Assembly (NCBI RefSeq): GCF_902806685.2
Contig: NC_048557.2
Location: 10,859,554 to 10,923,553 of the forward strand
Direction: 5' to 3'
DNA from: Maniola hyperantus
Taxonomy: Eukaryota > Arthropoda > Insecta > Lepidoptera > Nymphalidae
DNA length: 64,000 nt
A model generated the notes under the pieces. The model saw nothing but the letters and a program-made list of their open reading frames with translations. It did not search any database and was not told the DNA's origin. This document shows positions 20,244 through 26,025 of this stretch, in pieces (position 1 is the stretch's first letter; every line of letters starts with the position of its first letter). The translations under genes were made by a program, and so were the position numbers.

Positions 20244-22894
20244 GCTAGCTTTTCACGGCTCAACCGTTCAACCGATTTTGACGAAATTTGGTACAGAGAT
20301 AGCTTGCATCCCGGGGAAGGCCATAGGCTACTTTTTATCCCGGAAAATTAAAGAGTTCCCACGGGATTTTCAAAAACCTAAACCCACGCGGACGAAGTCG
20401 CGGGCATCATCTAGTAATGAATAAAATACCGCTACACAAAACATCACTTCATTTTATTTGTACAGACCCTTTTCGGATTTTTCTAAACCTCTTTTTTTTT
20501 TTTTTATTCAGATACAAGTTAGCCCTTGACTGCAATCTCACCTGGTGGTAAGTGATGATGCAGTCTAAGATGATAGCGGGCTAACCTGGAAGGGGTATGG
20601 CAGTTTTTTATTAAACCTATACCCCTTTGGTTTCTACACGGCATCGTACCGGAACGCTCAATTGCTTGGCAGCACGGCTTTGCCGGTAGGGTGGTAACTA
20701 GCCACGGCCGAAGCCTCCCACCAGACCAGACCAGAAATTTAGAAATTATAAAATTCCAAACCCCTGCCAGGAATCGAACCCGGGACCTCCCACTATTAAG
20801 ACCACAGCACTCACCACTGCGCCAGGGAGGTCGTCATGTCGGTCGTCACCTCTGATTTTACAAAGACCTTAAGTCCGTATTCCTTCATCATCATCATGAT
20901 CAACCCATCGCACGGGCACAGAGCACGGGTCTCCTCTCAGAGTGAGAAGGGTTTTGGCCAAAGTCTACCACGCTGGCCAAGTGCGGATTGGCAGACTTCA
21001 CACACCTTTGAGAACATTATGGAGAACTCTCAGGCATGCAGGTTTCCTCACCATGTTTTCCTTCACCGTTAAAGCAAGTTATATTTTAATTACATAAAAA
21101 CGCACATAACTCCGAAAAGTTAGAGGTGCGTGCCCGGGATCGAACCCCCGACCTCCGATTGGAAGGCAGACGTCCTAGGCTACCACAGCTTCCTACAAAT
21201 TTCTACCGAATTCCTTAACTGGACTAAACTGGTTGGAAGTTTGGTTAACTCAGTGAAAAAACCCCTATTATAAATGCGAAAGTGTGTTTGTTTGTTCTTC
21301 AATCACGGAGCAACGGATCGACGTGATTTTTTTCATGGGTATAGTTTAAGACCTGGAGAGTGACATAGGCTACTTTTTTATCGCGGAAAATCAAAGAGTT
21401 CTCACGGAATTTAGATAACTGTAGGTTGACGAATCGTTAAAGTTTTTGATTTGTTTCCTTAGGGCCTTAGTCAAGTAATTTAGCACTCTTTTATCAAGCG
21501 GAGATCTCGAATGATGTCACTTTTTTCTCTTTTCTTTTCTCTTTTCAATGAAGAGTTCAAGGATATTTTTGGGATAAGCAACCGTACCTTGGGGAAATCC
21601 ACGCGTACGAAGTCGCGAGCATCAGCTAGTTCTTCTATAATTGGATTTGGAAACATTTTGTGGAGAATGTTTTACGACATTAAACAAATTCTTTTTACGT
21701 TTGCAGGGCTGGGCAGGTTTGGTAGTTATGGTGGAGAACAGACACACAGACAAATGGATCCATGTTAAGTGCGACTGCCAAGAGAGTTACAACGTCGTTT
21801 CCACCCGGGGAGAGCTCAAGACTATTGATTCTGTACCCCCTTTACATCGGTGAGTGTCCTACCCTCTTAGTATCTAAAATCTAAATATATAAAATGAAAC
21901 GATGACTGACTGACTGATCTATCAACGCACAGGTTAAACTATTGGACGGATCGGGCTGAAATTTGGCATCCAGATAGCAATTATGACGTAGACATCCGCT
22001 AAGAAAGACTCGGATTTCACGGACTCGGATCGGATGCAGTGCGTAACCGCTCTTAGGGTGAGATCTATAGACCACACTCTGACTTAGCTTAGACATGAGA
22101 CAGAGCTATATCTTTCACATAAATCTGTCTCGTTATAACTCAATCTTAAGTTTTTTTTTTTTTTTTAATAGATGTAGCGAGCAAGCGAGCAGGCGGGTCA
22201 CCTGATGTTAAGTGATTACCGCCGCCCATGAACATTTGCAGCACCAGAGGAGCCGCCGATGCGTTGCCGGCCTTTTAGGAATTTGTTGGTCCGCCCCTTG
22301 AATAACCCCATGTTATAATCTAGTGGGAACACCGCAGATGGGAGTTGGTTCCACAGTTTGCACGTGCGTGGAAAGAAGGATCTGGCGCAGCGGACGGTCG
22401 AAGTGCACCAGACACCCAGGTGGTGAGGGTGGAATTCCTTACGGTGGCGCGCGGTGCGGTTGTAGAAAAAAGAGGGTGGAATGAGGTCAAAAAGCTCTTC
22501 AGAGCACTCCCCATTATACAGGCGATAGAACACGCATAGAGAGCTAACGTCTCTGCGGTGCTCCAGGCTTTCCAACGAGGCGGTTAGTTTGGGAAGTCTG
22601 AGCAAAGTCAAAGTGCGCTTTATAGATCTCAGCCTTATTGTTCTCTTTTCTGCGGGGCGTACTTAAGAGTTTTTGTTAGTTAAATTGTCATATTTTTGTT
22701 ACAGACAAGTAATAATAGTGCTGACGCAACTCGAAGGCAGCGGGGGCTTCTCAATAGCGCACAGACTAACGCACCGACTGGCGGCCGGAGCGCGTTTGCA
22801 GGACTGGGCCCCTAGACCCGACGACGCGCCGCGACACCGCCCGCCGCTCGCGCGCAGGCTCAGCGGCTTGCACGCACCCAGACTCATCACATAG
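3062..22894 (+). CDS. sol: Small optic lobes / calpain-15 (calpain-D) cysteine protease, complete coding region, 21 exons
   Basis: Joined exons: 3062-3300, 4659-4790, 5132-5190, 5382-6639, 7033-7188, 7860-7990, 8768-8894, 9331-9455, 10090-10186, 10511-10653, 11334-11446, 12529-12727, 13217-13416, 13977-14073, 14539-14723, 15618-15874, 17594-17758, 18656-18767, 19355-19627, 21707-21849, 22705-22894. All introns are GT-AG and all phases close, giving 4401 nt (1466 residues plus TAG). Seen: RanBP2-type zinc fingers near residues 10-29, 95-113, 282-303, 573-592, 671-690, 701-720 and 781-800; a calpain core with Cys932 in GNCWLLSAL, His1102 in LRPRHAYSV and Asn1126 in LRNPWG; then about 290 C-terminal residues fitting the SOL-homology domain. 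Known of the family: atypical intracellular calpains without EF-hands; the fly gene is needed for optic-lobe development. The zinc fingers probably bind ubiquitin. The ATG was chosen because the first finger starts nine residues later, as in relatives. Confidence 0.95.
4161..4374 (+). mobile_element. Helitron-like element family B
   Basis: Begins TCCATACTAATATTATAAATG, contains gtctgtctgtct, ends catCTAG. Internally diverged. It lies 15 bp from an oppositely oriented copy. Confidence 0.8.
4390..4610 (-). mobile_element. Helitron-like element family B, reverse copy
   Basis: Plus strand starts CTAGatgatgcccgcgacttc and ends with the complement of the TC terminus (attagtataga). Confidence 0.82.
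4659..4790 (+). CDS. sol: sol exon 2 (zinc finger 2, atypical spacing)
   Basis: Acceptor cactcacag, donor GTATAA. The frame is carried from exon 1 (phase 2 to phase 2). The finger reads W95-R-C97-G-C99 with N103, then C110-x2-C113. The first cysteine pair is separated by one residue instead of the usual two to four. Confidence 0.88.
4817..4920 (-). mobile_element. SINE family K, 5' part only
   Basis: Minus strand carries box B (gggttcgatcccgggcac) and the tRNA-like head. The body is missing. Confidence 0.75.
5132..5190 (+). CDS. sol: sol exon 3 (short acidic linker)
   Basis: A 59-nt exon between acceptor tttcaacag and donor GTTAGT. It encodes an acidic, Ser-rich linker (around SDDEEQSS). 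It is needed to move the frame from phase 2 to phase 1 for exon 4, which supports it although it is too short to stand alone. Confidence 0.85.
5382..6639 (+). CDS. sol: sol exon 4 (long linker with zinc finger 3)
   Basis: A 1258-nt exon covering residues 144-562. It holds one finger (W282-x-C-x2-C with N, then C-x2-C) in an otherwise Ser/Thr/Arg-rich, apparently disordered linker. Acceptor gttctttccag, donor GTAAGT at 6640. The open frame continues five codons upstream of the acceptor (an ATG at 5366), but that part is intron. Confidence 0.93.
6727..6856. repeat. Foldback MITE family N
   Basis: Imperfect inverted ends (acact...agtgt) around 'ggggcttcttta' and its complement. Related to 8121-8292. 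Confidence 0.7.
6872..7003. repeat. Foldback MITE family P next to sol exon 5
   Basis: Left arm tagaacgtactttgatcttg; right arm gagcaaagtcaaagtacc; the inner arms contain aaaacgaga and tctcgtttt. Related pieces occur at 22060-22135, 22592-22630 and 39820-39935. Confidence 0.7.
7033..7188 (+). CDS. sol: sol exon 5 (zinc finger 4)
   Basis: Finger W573-x-C575-x2-C578 with N583, then C589-x2-C592, followed by a Pro-rich linker. Very GC-rich compared with its introns. The acceptor gtgctcgtag has a weak pyrimidine tract, and a foldback repeat ends about 30 bp upstream. Confidence 0.9.
7195..7620. repeat. Pyrimidine-rich degenerate tandem tract in sol intron 5
   Basis: Repeated 'ctttgtcatcttc'-type units of about 20-30 bp. 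Open frames through it are low-complexity Phe/Leu/Ser artefacts. Confidence 0.7.
7860..7990 (+). CDS. sol: sol exon 6 (linker)
   Basis: Acceptor aattttcgcag, donor GTAAGT. Encodes a Ser/Glu-rich linker between fingers 4 and 5. Phase 2 in and phase 1 out match both neighbours. Confidence 0.9.
8121..8292. repeat. Foldback MITE family N, fuller copy
   Basis: Terminal inverted repeats actggaattc / gaattccagt, followed inward by agtcaagatag and its complement. Confidence 0.75.
8768..8894 (+). CDS. sol: sol exon 7 (zinc finger 5)
   Basis: Finger W671-x-C673-x2-C676 with N680, then C687-x2-C690. The donor GTACGT at 8895 leaves 'tg', which joins 'g' of exon 8 to make the Trp opening finger 6. That junction fixes the donor choice over an alternative GTAAGT four bases later. 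The exon with its donor is repeated twice just downstream. Confidence 0.9.
8770..9148 (+). repeat. 145-bp tandem repeat x3 made from sol exon 7 and its donor
   Basis: Units start at 8770, 8915 and 9060. The second is nearly identical to exon 7 including the gtacgtaagt donor; the third is cut inside the finger at about 9148. Copies 2 and 3 lack the acceptor, and 145 is not a multiple of three. Confidence 0.9.
9331..9455 (+). CDS. sol: sol exon 8 (zinc finger 6)
   Basis: Finger W701-x-C703-x2-C706 with N710, then C717-x2-C720. The Trp codon is split across intron 7. Acceptor ccgttcttag, donor GTATGT. Confidence 0.92.
9619..9811. repeat. GC-rich foldback MITE
   Basis: Left end ggcactcgatgcgttgcg and right end cgcaacgcatcgtgtgcc are inverted; the interior contains several gcggcgccgc palindromes. 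Confidence 0.6.
10090..10186 (+). CDS. sol: sol exon 9 (basic Pro/Arg linker)
   Basis: A 97-nt exon, phase 1 in and phase 2 out, encoding a basic Arg/Pro-rich linker (about residues 743-774). The acceptor ggagtatag has a poor pyrimidine tract, so this exon is less certain than its neighbours. Phases require an exon of this type here. Confidence 0.75.
10255..10473 (+). mobile_element. Helitron-like element, family B variant
   Basis: gtttgtttgttggtttgtcc start, 'tttttatcccgggaaatcaa' body and 'acgaagtcgcgagcatcagcttg' end, with CTAG decayed to cttg. Confidence 0.75.
10511..10653 (+). CDS. sol: sol exon 10 (zinc finger 7)
   Basis: Finger W781-x-C783-x2-C786 with N790, then C797-x2-C800, followed by an acidic stretch. 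Acceptor tggttcacag, donor GTGAGT. A 60-bp minisatellite starts directly downstream in the intron. Confidence 0.92.
10675..11225. repeat. About 60-bp minisatellite in sol intron 10
   Basis: Five nearly identical units of about 60 bp (ccactcctttccataccacc and onward) between 10796 and 11100, with diverged CCAC-rich units on both sides. Confidence 0.9.
11334..11446 (+). CDS. sol: sol exon 11 (linker into the protease domain)
   Basis: Encodes a charged, probably helical stretch ending near residue 860 just before the calpain core. Acceptor gtgttcaacag, donor GTGAGT, ends in phase 0. Confidence 0.88.
11986..12221 (-). mobile_element. Helitron-like element family A
   Basis: CTAG at 11986-11989, gcgacttcgtccgcgtgg, gtca microsatellite, end tttaga before T. 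The flanks (gtgctaccagattcttatga and agtgcagg...ccaactgagttggta) match an uninterrupted older repeat at 30110-30180 in reverse orientation. Confidence 0.9.
12529..12727 (+). CDS. sol: sol exon 12 (start of calpain protease core)
   Basis: Encodes the calpain N-terminal part with the 'Y-x-D-x-x-FP' type entry (MYVDESFPAAPRSLYY) and the WLRP / VFRDPRPSDI region that precedes the catalytic Cys. It carries a Gly/Ala-rich insert around residues 882-894 that looks like lineage-specific low complexity. Confidence 0.93.
12815..12993 (+). mobile_element. tRNA-derived SINE family H
   Basis: Box A-like tagctcaaccggtatagga, box B ggttcaaatcc, poly-A at the end. Not a functional tRNA gene because no acceptor stem closes. 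Confidence 0.75.
13217..13416 (+). CDS. sol: sol exon 13 (catalytic cysteine)
   Basis: Contains GNCWLLSALAVLAER with the catalytic Cys932, then the VTLDDLLPC segment typical of calpain subdomain PC1. Acceptor ccatcttctccag, donor GTGAGG. The core residues are intact, so an active protease is expected. Confidence 0.96.
13791..13912. repeat. Foldback repeat family G
   Basis: Arms built on cccgttgagtcacac / gactcaacggg. Related to 16799-16994. Confidence 0.6.
13977..14073 (+). CDS. sol: sol exon 14 (calpain core)
   Basis: Encodes the conserved WVPLIEKAVAKLHGCYEAL helix and the start of the 'sgraiEGL' segment of calpains. Acceptor ttttgttttcag, donor GTAAGA. Confidence 0.95.
14173..14370 (+). 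mobile_element. Helitron-like element family A, 3' end lost
   Basis: Starts tctataaaaggaaaagctg with gact repeats. The body is intact to 'tagtccacagtcgcg', then joins unrelated sequence with no CTAG. Confidence 0.75.
14539..14723 (+). CDS. sol: sol exon 15 (calpain core, inter-subdomain)
   Basis: Encodes GLCTLTGAPCESV, a Gly-rich insert (about residues 1044-1055), then the segment ending GASCGGGNMK. Ends in phase 0 at donor GTGAGA. The Gly-rich insert is probably a surface loop. Confidence 0.94.
14734..14900 (-). mobile_element. RTE-like LINE 3' end
   Basis: A catcat run followed by tccactgctggacataggtc; the minus strand resembles the C-terminus of RTE reverse transcriptase. Confidence 0.7.
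15117..15325. repeat. MITE family Q with 14-bp inverted ends
   Basis: Ends cggggtgattacgt and acgtaatcacccc. Shares its interior (gcttgcgacaggcg, agcaatagccac) with 49661-49857 in reverse orientation. Confidence 0.8.
15618..15874 (+). CDS. sol: sol exon 16 (catalytic histidine and asparagine)
   Basis: Contains LGLRPRHAYSVLDV (His1102) and LRLRNPWGHYTWRG (Asn1126), ending DQGVFWISFDDVLK. It is spliced after 'ctcaa' at GTGAGT (15875) to the 'atatttcgac' of exon 17. Its last part and donor are repeated five more times downstream; the last copy has a stronger GTAAGT donor. Confidence 0.94.
15841..16660 (+). repeat. 156-bp tandem repeat x6 made from the end of sol exon 16
   Basis: The block gggtgttctggatcagcttc recurs at exact 156-bp steps: 15841, 15997, 16153, 16309, 16465 and 16621. 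Each copy contains about 85 bp related to exon 16 ending in its donor. Copies 1-5 have GTGAGT and copy 6 has GTAAGT. Reading through a unit meets TGA right after the donor. Confidence 0.95.
16695..17043 (+). mobile_element. SINE family H interrupted by a foldback repeat
   Basis: The head (gcctcaatagctcaacgg) matches 12815-12993; the body resumes after 16994 (gcttagttggaggggaaagg). The 16799-16994 insert has inverted gttgggaa/ttcccaac arms and belongs with 13791-13912. Confidence 0.7.
17062..17500 (+). mobile_element. LINE 3' end fragment in sol intron 16
   Basis: Encodes FYNKIPQTILDLPLHKFKKS and then AYYTIEDYLND before a stop, the C-terminal tail of a lepidopteran LINE, followed by a 3' UTR and a cattt-rich tail. 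A related tail is at 61800-62240. Confidence 0.65.
17594..17758 (+). CDS. sol: sol exon 17 (end of protease core, start of C-terminal region)
   Basis: Encodes YFDCIDICKVRVGWHEVRL and onward. The Lys codon is restored across the intron. Acceptor aatatttccag, donor GTGAGG. A LINE 3' fragment lies just upstream in the intron. Confidence 0.93.
17787..18067 (-). mobile_element. Helitron-like element family A with long gtca array
   Basis: CTAG at 17787-17790; gtca repeated about 17 times; end tatatagat. Confidence 0.85.
18098..18208 (-). mobile_element. Helitron-like element family B, truncated by a LINE
   Basis: ctagctgatgcccgcgactt through 'tcactctccaggtctgtaac', then replaced by the catcat tail of an RTE element. 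Confidence 0.75.
18209..18600 (-). mobile_element. RTE-like LINE 3' portion
   Basis: Begins with a catcat run and tgctggacataggtctcttg. The minus strand carries degenerate coding similar to the end of RTE endonuclease-reverse transcriptases. Confidence 0.7.
18656..18767 (+). CDS. sol: sol exon 18 (SOL-homology region)
   Basis: Phase 2 in, phase 0 out. Encodes a beta-rich segment (LDLCVVVFRTKSG). Acceptor ttcttttcag, donor GTAAGA. Confidence 0.92.
18791..19006 (-). mobile_element. Helitron-like element family A
   Basis: CTAGcttatgctcgcgactt to tatatttaga, with a short gtca array. Confidence 0.85.
19140..19340 (-). mobile_element. Helitron-like element family A beside exon 19
   Basis: CTAG at 19140-19143 to aaatttaga at 19340. 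The exon 19 acceptor follows 14 bp later. Confidence 0.85.
19355..19627 (+). CDS. sol: sol exon 19 (SOL-homology region)
   Basis: Encodes 91 residues (GFVGCHKMLEKGFYLVVCL and onward). Acceptor atctcttacag, donor GTAAGG. A Helitron-like copy ends only 14 bp before the exon, so the upstream splicing signals sit partly in transposon sequence. Confidence 0.93.
19723..19981 (+). mobile_element. Helitron-like element family A, first of three abutting elements
   Basis: TC at 19723 after A; gactgact array; hairpin cgcggac-gaa-gtcgcg; ends gcataagCTAG at 19981. Confidence 0.9.
19982..20177 (+). mobile_element. Helitron-like element family C, second of three
   Basis: TCTCTATATATAAAAATG start; 'gagaacagctgaaccgattt' body; ends ggcagCTAG at 20177. 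Other copies are at 51535-51745 and 59626-59823. Confidence 0.85.
20178..20414 (+). mobile_element. Helitron-like element family B, third of three
   Basis: TCCATACTAATATTATAAATG start with a tgtc array, ends gcgggcatcatCTAG followed by T. Confidence 0.88.
20492..20836 (-). mobile_element. tRNA-derived SINE family J
   Basis: In reverse: gacctccctggcgcagtggt (box A) and gggttcgattcctggc (box B), ending in an A run. Second copy at 56168-56510. Confidence 0.85.
20887..21192 (-). mobile_element. SINE family K, nearly full length
   Basis: Minus strand runs from the tRNA-like head with box B through the aaacatggtgaggaaacctg body to a gatgatgatg tail. Confidence 0.85.
21266..21629 (+). mobile_element. 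Helitron-like family B variant with internal insertion
   Basis: Starts attataaatgcgaaagtgtg and ends gtcgcgagcatcagCTAG. About 170 bp between 21418 and 21590 has no counterpart in other copies. Confidence 0.7.
21707..21849 (+). CDS. sol: sol exon 20 (SOL-homology region)
   Basis: Encodes GWAGLVVMVENRHTDKWIHV and onward. Acceptor acgtttgcag, donor GTGAGT, phase 2 out. Confidence 0.93.
21880..22010 (+). mobile_element. Helitron-like family A, 5' half only
   Basis: gactgactgatctatcaacg to 'gacatccgctaagaaag', then cut. Confidence 0.7.
22145..22611 (-). mobile_element. Jockey/CR1-like LINE 3' end inserted in a family P repeat
   Basis: Plus-strand poly-T (22150-22166) is the tail. The minus frame 22216-22611 encodes about 130 residues of C-terminal LINE polyprotein (LEHRRDVSSLCVFYRLYNGE; FFPRTCKLWNQLPSAVFP). 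Flanking pieces 22060-22135 and 22592-22630 are the two arms of a family P repeat. Confidence 0.75.
22705..22894 (+). CDS. sol: sol exon 21 (C-terminus and stop)
   Basis: Encodes the last 63 residues (RQVIIVLTQLEGSGGFSIAH and onward), an Arg/Pro-rich tail and a TAG at 22892-22894. Acceptor ttttgttacag. The end of this exon and the following 3' flank occur as diverged copies at 23660-23760 and 23762-23875. Confidence 0.93.
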
Positions 22895-22954
22895 GACTTC
22901 TGGGCCCATAACCTGAGAGGACTTACGACTCATCATAGAGGAATCATCAACTGA

Positions 22955-23075
22955 TAATTTTATTTTATTTTATTTTATTTTATTTTATTTTATTTTATTT
23001 TATTTTATTTTATTTTATTTTATTTTATTTTATTTTATTTTATTTTATTTTATTTTATTTTATTTTATTTTATTT
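22955..23075. repeat. (TTTTA)n microsatellite after the sol stop codon
   Basis: About 24 uninterrupted units starting some 60 bp after the TAG, probably in the 3' UTR. Confidence 0.97.
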
Positions 23076-23273
23076 AACAGGAAAACTTACAGCTAATATG
23101 TAAAAATGAATAGGTAAAAACAGAAGAAGATTAAAGCTAATGACAAGTTTTCACAGATAGAATACACATAAGAATAACAAAAAAAAAACTCGACTGGGGA
23201 AAGAAAATTCAGGGAGAAGTAATAAAATAAAAAAATGAGAATATGATAATATCAGAAACACCGCTCACGCGCA

Positions 23274-23675
23274 GTCTAATGTCCGGTTTTTGAGGTACTT
23301 TAACCGACGGCTTATCTATTCAATAGCGCTATTGGTCCGATAACTCGAGACAGTGCGTTTCTGAGTATTTTAATAGTAAGTTGTTCGTCACTTTGCAAAA
23401 ACAGTGTTTAGCCACTTATTTAGCATAGAAAAAAAATACTGTTATTAATAAAACTGGTGTTGATAGCGAAATAAAAGAATAATATGCATTTTAAACTCGT
23501 TTCCTGTAACAGACCCATCTAGCACAGAATAATGAACTGGTGTTCGGTTTCATAGTTATTGTTGTATTCAGAAACGCATGGACAGTTTACCGACGTTTAT
23601 CCTATACATGACTTTATTGAATCAATAGCTAATCAAAACATAACTGGAGAGTTCAGAAACCGGGCATTAGTCGTC
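23274..23675. repeat. Foldback element in the sol 3' flank
   Basis: Ends gtctaatgtccggtttttga and cagaaaccgggcattagtcg are inverted copies; inner tctattcaatag / gaatcaatag also pair. Confidence 0.6.
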
Positions 23676-23879
23676 TACACGCTTTACATAGAATGTCTGG
23701 GCCCATAACCTGAGAGGACTTACCACTGATCACGAGGAATCATCATCTATTAATGTCAGGCCACCCCTCGCGTGCAGCTTTAGTCTACATCCTTTACATA
23801 GAACATCTGGGCCCATAACTTTGGAGGACTTACAGCTCATCACAGAGGAATCATCAACTAATAATGTCAGGACCACTGC

Positions 23880-25310
23880 ACGGCATGTAAAGACAGATAG
23901 ACAGACACACTTTCGCATTTATAATACTAGTATGGATAGTATGCATAATGTGTGCGAGAGTGCACATTTATATGTACAACTGACAGATGTCAAATGTGAA
24001 TTTATTTTTATTATAATTATTAAATTGGCCCTGCATGATTACCGTTTGTACCCATGATTACCGTTAATAGATATGACTTCCGTTGCGCACCCACGATTAC
24101 TGAAAAGTGTTACAGGATTGATCAATTGAAATAAAATAAAATAGTTCGTTTGAATTTATATTTCTATTATCAGAAACATTTTCTAACTTATGTGACGGAC
24201 AGGTACTGTTTCCATCCTTTCCAGATCTGTCTTTCTTAACAACTATTATTCGGGGTATATTTAAGATTGAATAGCCATCTTCGAAGCAATGTGTCTCATC
24301 TTAGGCCACATTATCACTTCCCATCTGAATGTGCTCGTGGTCAAACGTATAATGAACCTACTTGAAATCATTTATGCAAGTTCTGTACTTGTATTTGATA
24401 GACCGTAATTGTATTTTTGAACTATAAATAAATAAGATGATGCATATAGAAATCACCGTGGGTTATTTTTCGAGGAGAACTAGTCATAAGCACATCCCTA
24501 CTTCTAGTTTTTTAAGACATCATTAAGTAATTTAATGTATAAATACTTATAATAGGTGATAATATCATCAATTTTACTGTGTAATGAAAAAAAGATAGAT
24601 CTTTAAATATGTAGGTAGTTAGTGTGTTCATGGCCGGATAATGTTTCGTTAATAAAAATATTAAACCTGGTTGCTGCTTCCATAAAATCCTTGGGTACTA
24701 AACTCCGCGGTTAAGACCTTTGGATTTGTATACTAAACAATAACACATTTTGTAAATTCGTTGAATTTACGCACTTCCCCAGCAAAAATGCCCGTATAAA
24801 GAGGTGAGGTATTTTAGTATACCAAAATTATTATTAATAGATGACGTGATAATTGTTTCATGGCTTCGATCAATAATCTGATTGAATTGCTAAACACATC
24901 TTCGGTGGACAGACACCCTGAACAATTTTGTCTTGATTTTATATAGAAGCAGCACGCAGGTGAATTGTAAGATTAAAAATGATGGAAAAGCGTCTGAAAA
25001 AGAAAGAAATAAAGTTTAAAAAGTTTGACGTCATCTATAACAAAAACGCGCTTATAAAGCGAGTGTTGCGGAAAGTAGCACGAAGTGATTCGAATCATCT
25101 TAAATTTAATTATAGGATTGTTTCGTTATCGTACGTAAGCTGTAATTATACCTTGGTTTAATTTAAATATTAGATGTTAAATTGTTTGAGAGCAGGACAT
25201 GACAATGACAAAGCTTTAATTTTAAAGATGCAGACATGATATATTATATATGGATTATGGTGTGTTTTGACACAACAGAAGAAAATTTAAGCCATATAAT
25301 TTATATAAAG
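23880..25310. other. Intergenic spacer, no gene recognised
   Basis: Contains the end of a family B Helitron (23890-23937), short gattaccgtt-type motifs (24036-24110), and a diverged LINE tail (24240-24360). The rest is AT-rich with no supportable gene. Confidence 0.5.
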
Positions 25311-25311
25311 A

Positions 25312-25506
25312 CTAGCTGATGCCCGCGACTTCGTCCGCGTGGAATTAGGTTTTTTAAAAATCCCGTGGGAACTCTTTGATTTTCCGGGATAAAAATGTCA
25401 CTATCCAGGTCTTTATGCAAAAATCACGTCAATCCGCTGCACCGTTGCGGCGTTATTAAAGGACAAACCAACAAAAAAAACACTTTCGCATTTATAATAA
25501 GAGTAC
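25312..25506 (-). mobile_element. Helitron-like element family B
   Basis: CTAGctgatgcccgcgactt to cgcatttataataagag. Internally shortened. Confidence 0.75.
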
Positions 25507-25981
25507 TGATGTGCACAGTATTTTGTCGCTCGTTGACGCTTGGCGCGCATTCCGATTCGATTTCTATCATTGCGCCAGATTGCGTTGCAACTCACCACGA
25601 GAAAGTAATGTGCATGCTGCATAGGTTTTGCGCACATGATTTAACTTTTTTATTTTACAGATTTGGTCTGAAATAAATAGATATGCTTATCAAAGCAATA
25701 ATTAAATAATGACATTTTTTTGTACTATTTTTAGAATCTAAAACACTAAAGAATTAAGTTTGTGTTTTTATCCGTTCGTTACCTATGCGTTTGCGCATAG
25801 TTCAATCGATTGAGTTGACATTTTGTGCAGTGTTGTTAGCACTTGCGTGAAGGTTTCTGACATAGTACCATCAACATACAATAGGTGGCGCTCGAGTCAC
25901 ATTGCAACGCATGCTTGACATAAGCTAGTTTCTAGTATTTATCATAAAACTGATAATTATGCATATTTTATTTACGTTGTA

Positions 25982-26025
25982 AATTATTTTATTTTGTGAT
26001 ATATATATCACAAAATAAAATAATT
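25982..26025. repeat. 44-bp perfect palindrome
   Basis: 22-nt arms with no spacer, centred on gatata/tatatc. Confidence 0.95.

Larger units (their letters stand above)
22846..23875 (+). repeat. About 111-bp repeat x3 of the sol 3' end, split by insertions
   Basis: tctgggcccataac followed by gaggactta and gaggaatcatcaact occurs near 22900, 23695 and 23806. The units also include sequence resembling the end of exon 21. Between the first and second lie a pentanucleotide array and a foldback element. Confidence 0.75.

Noticed and set aside
22216..22611. 131-codon minus-strand frame as a host gene
   Set aside because: It is a LINE C-terminus with a poly-T tail next to it.
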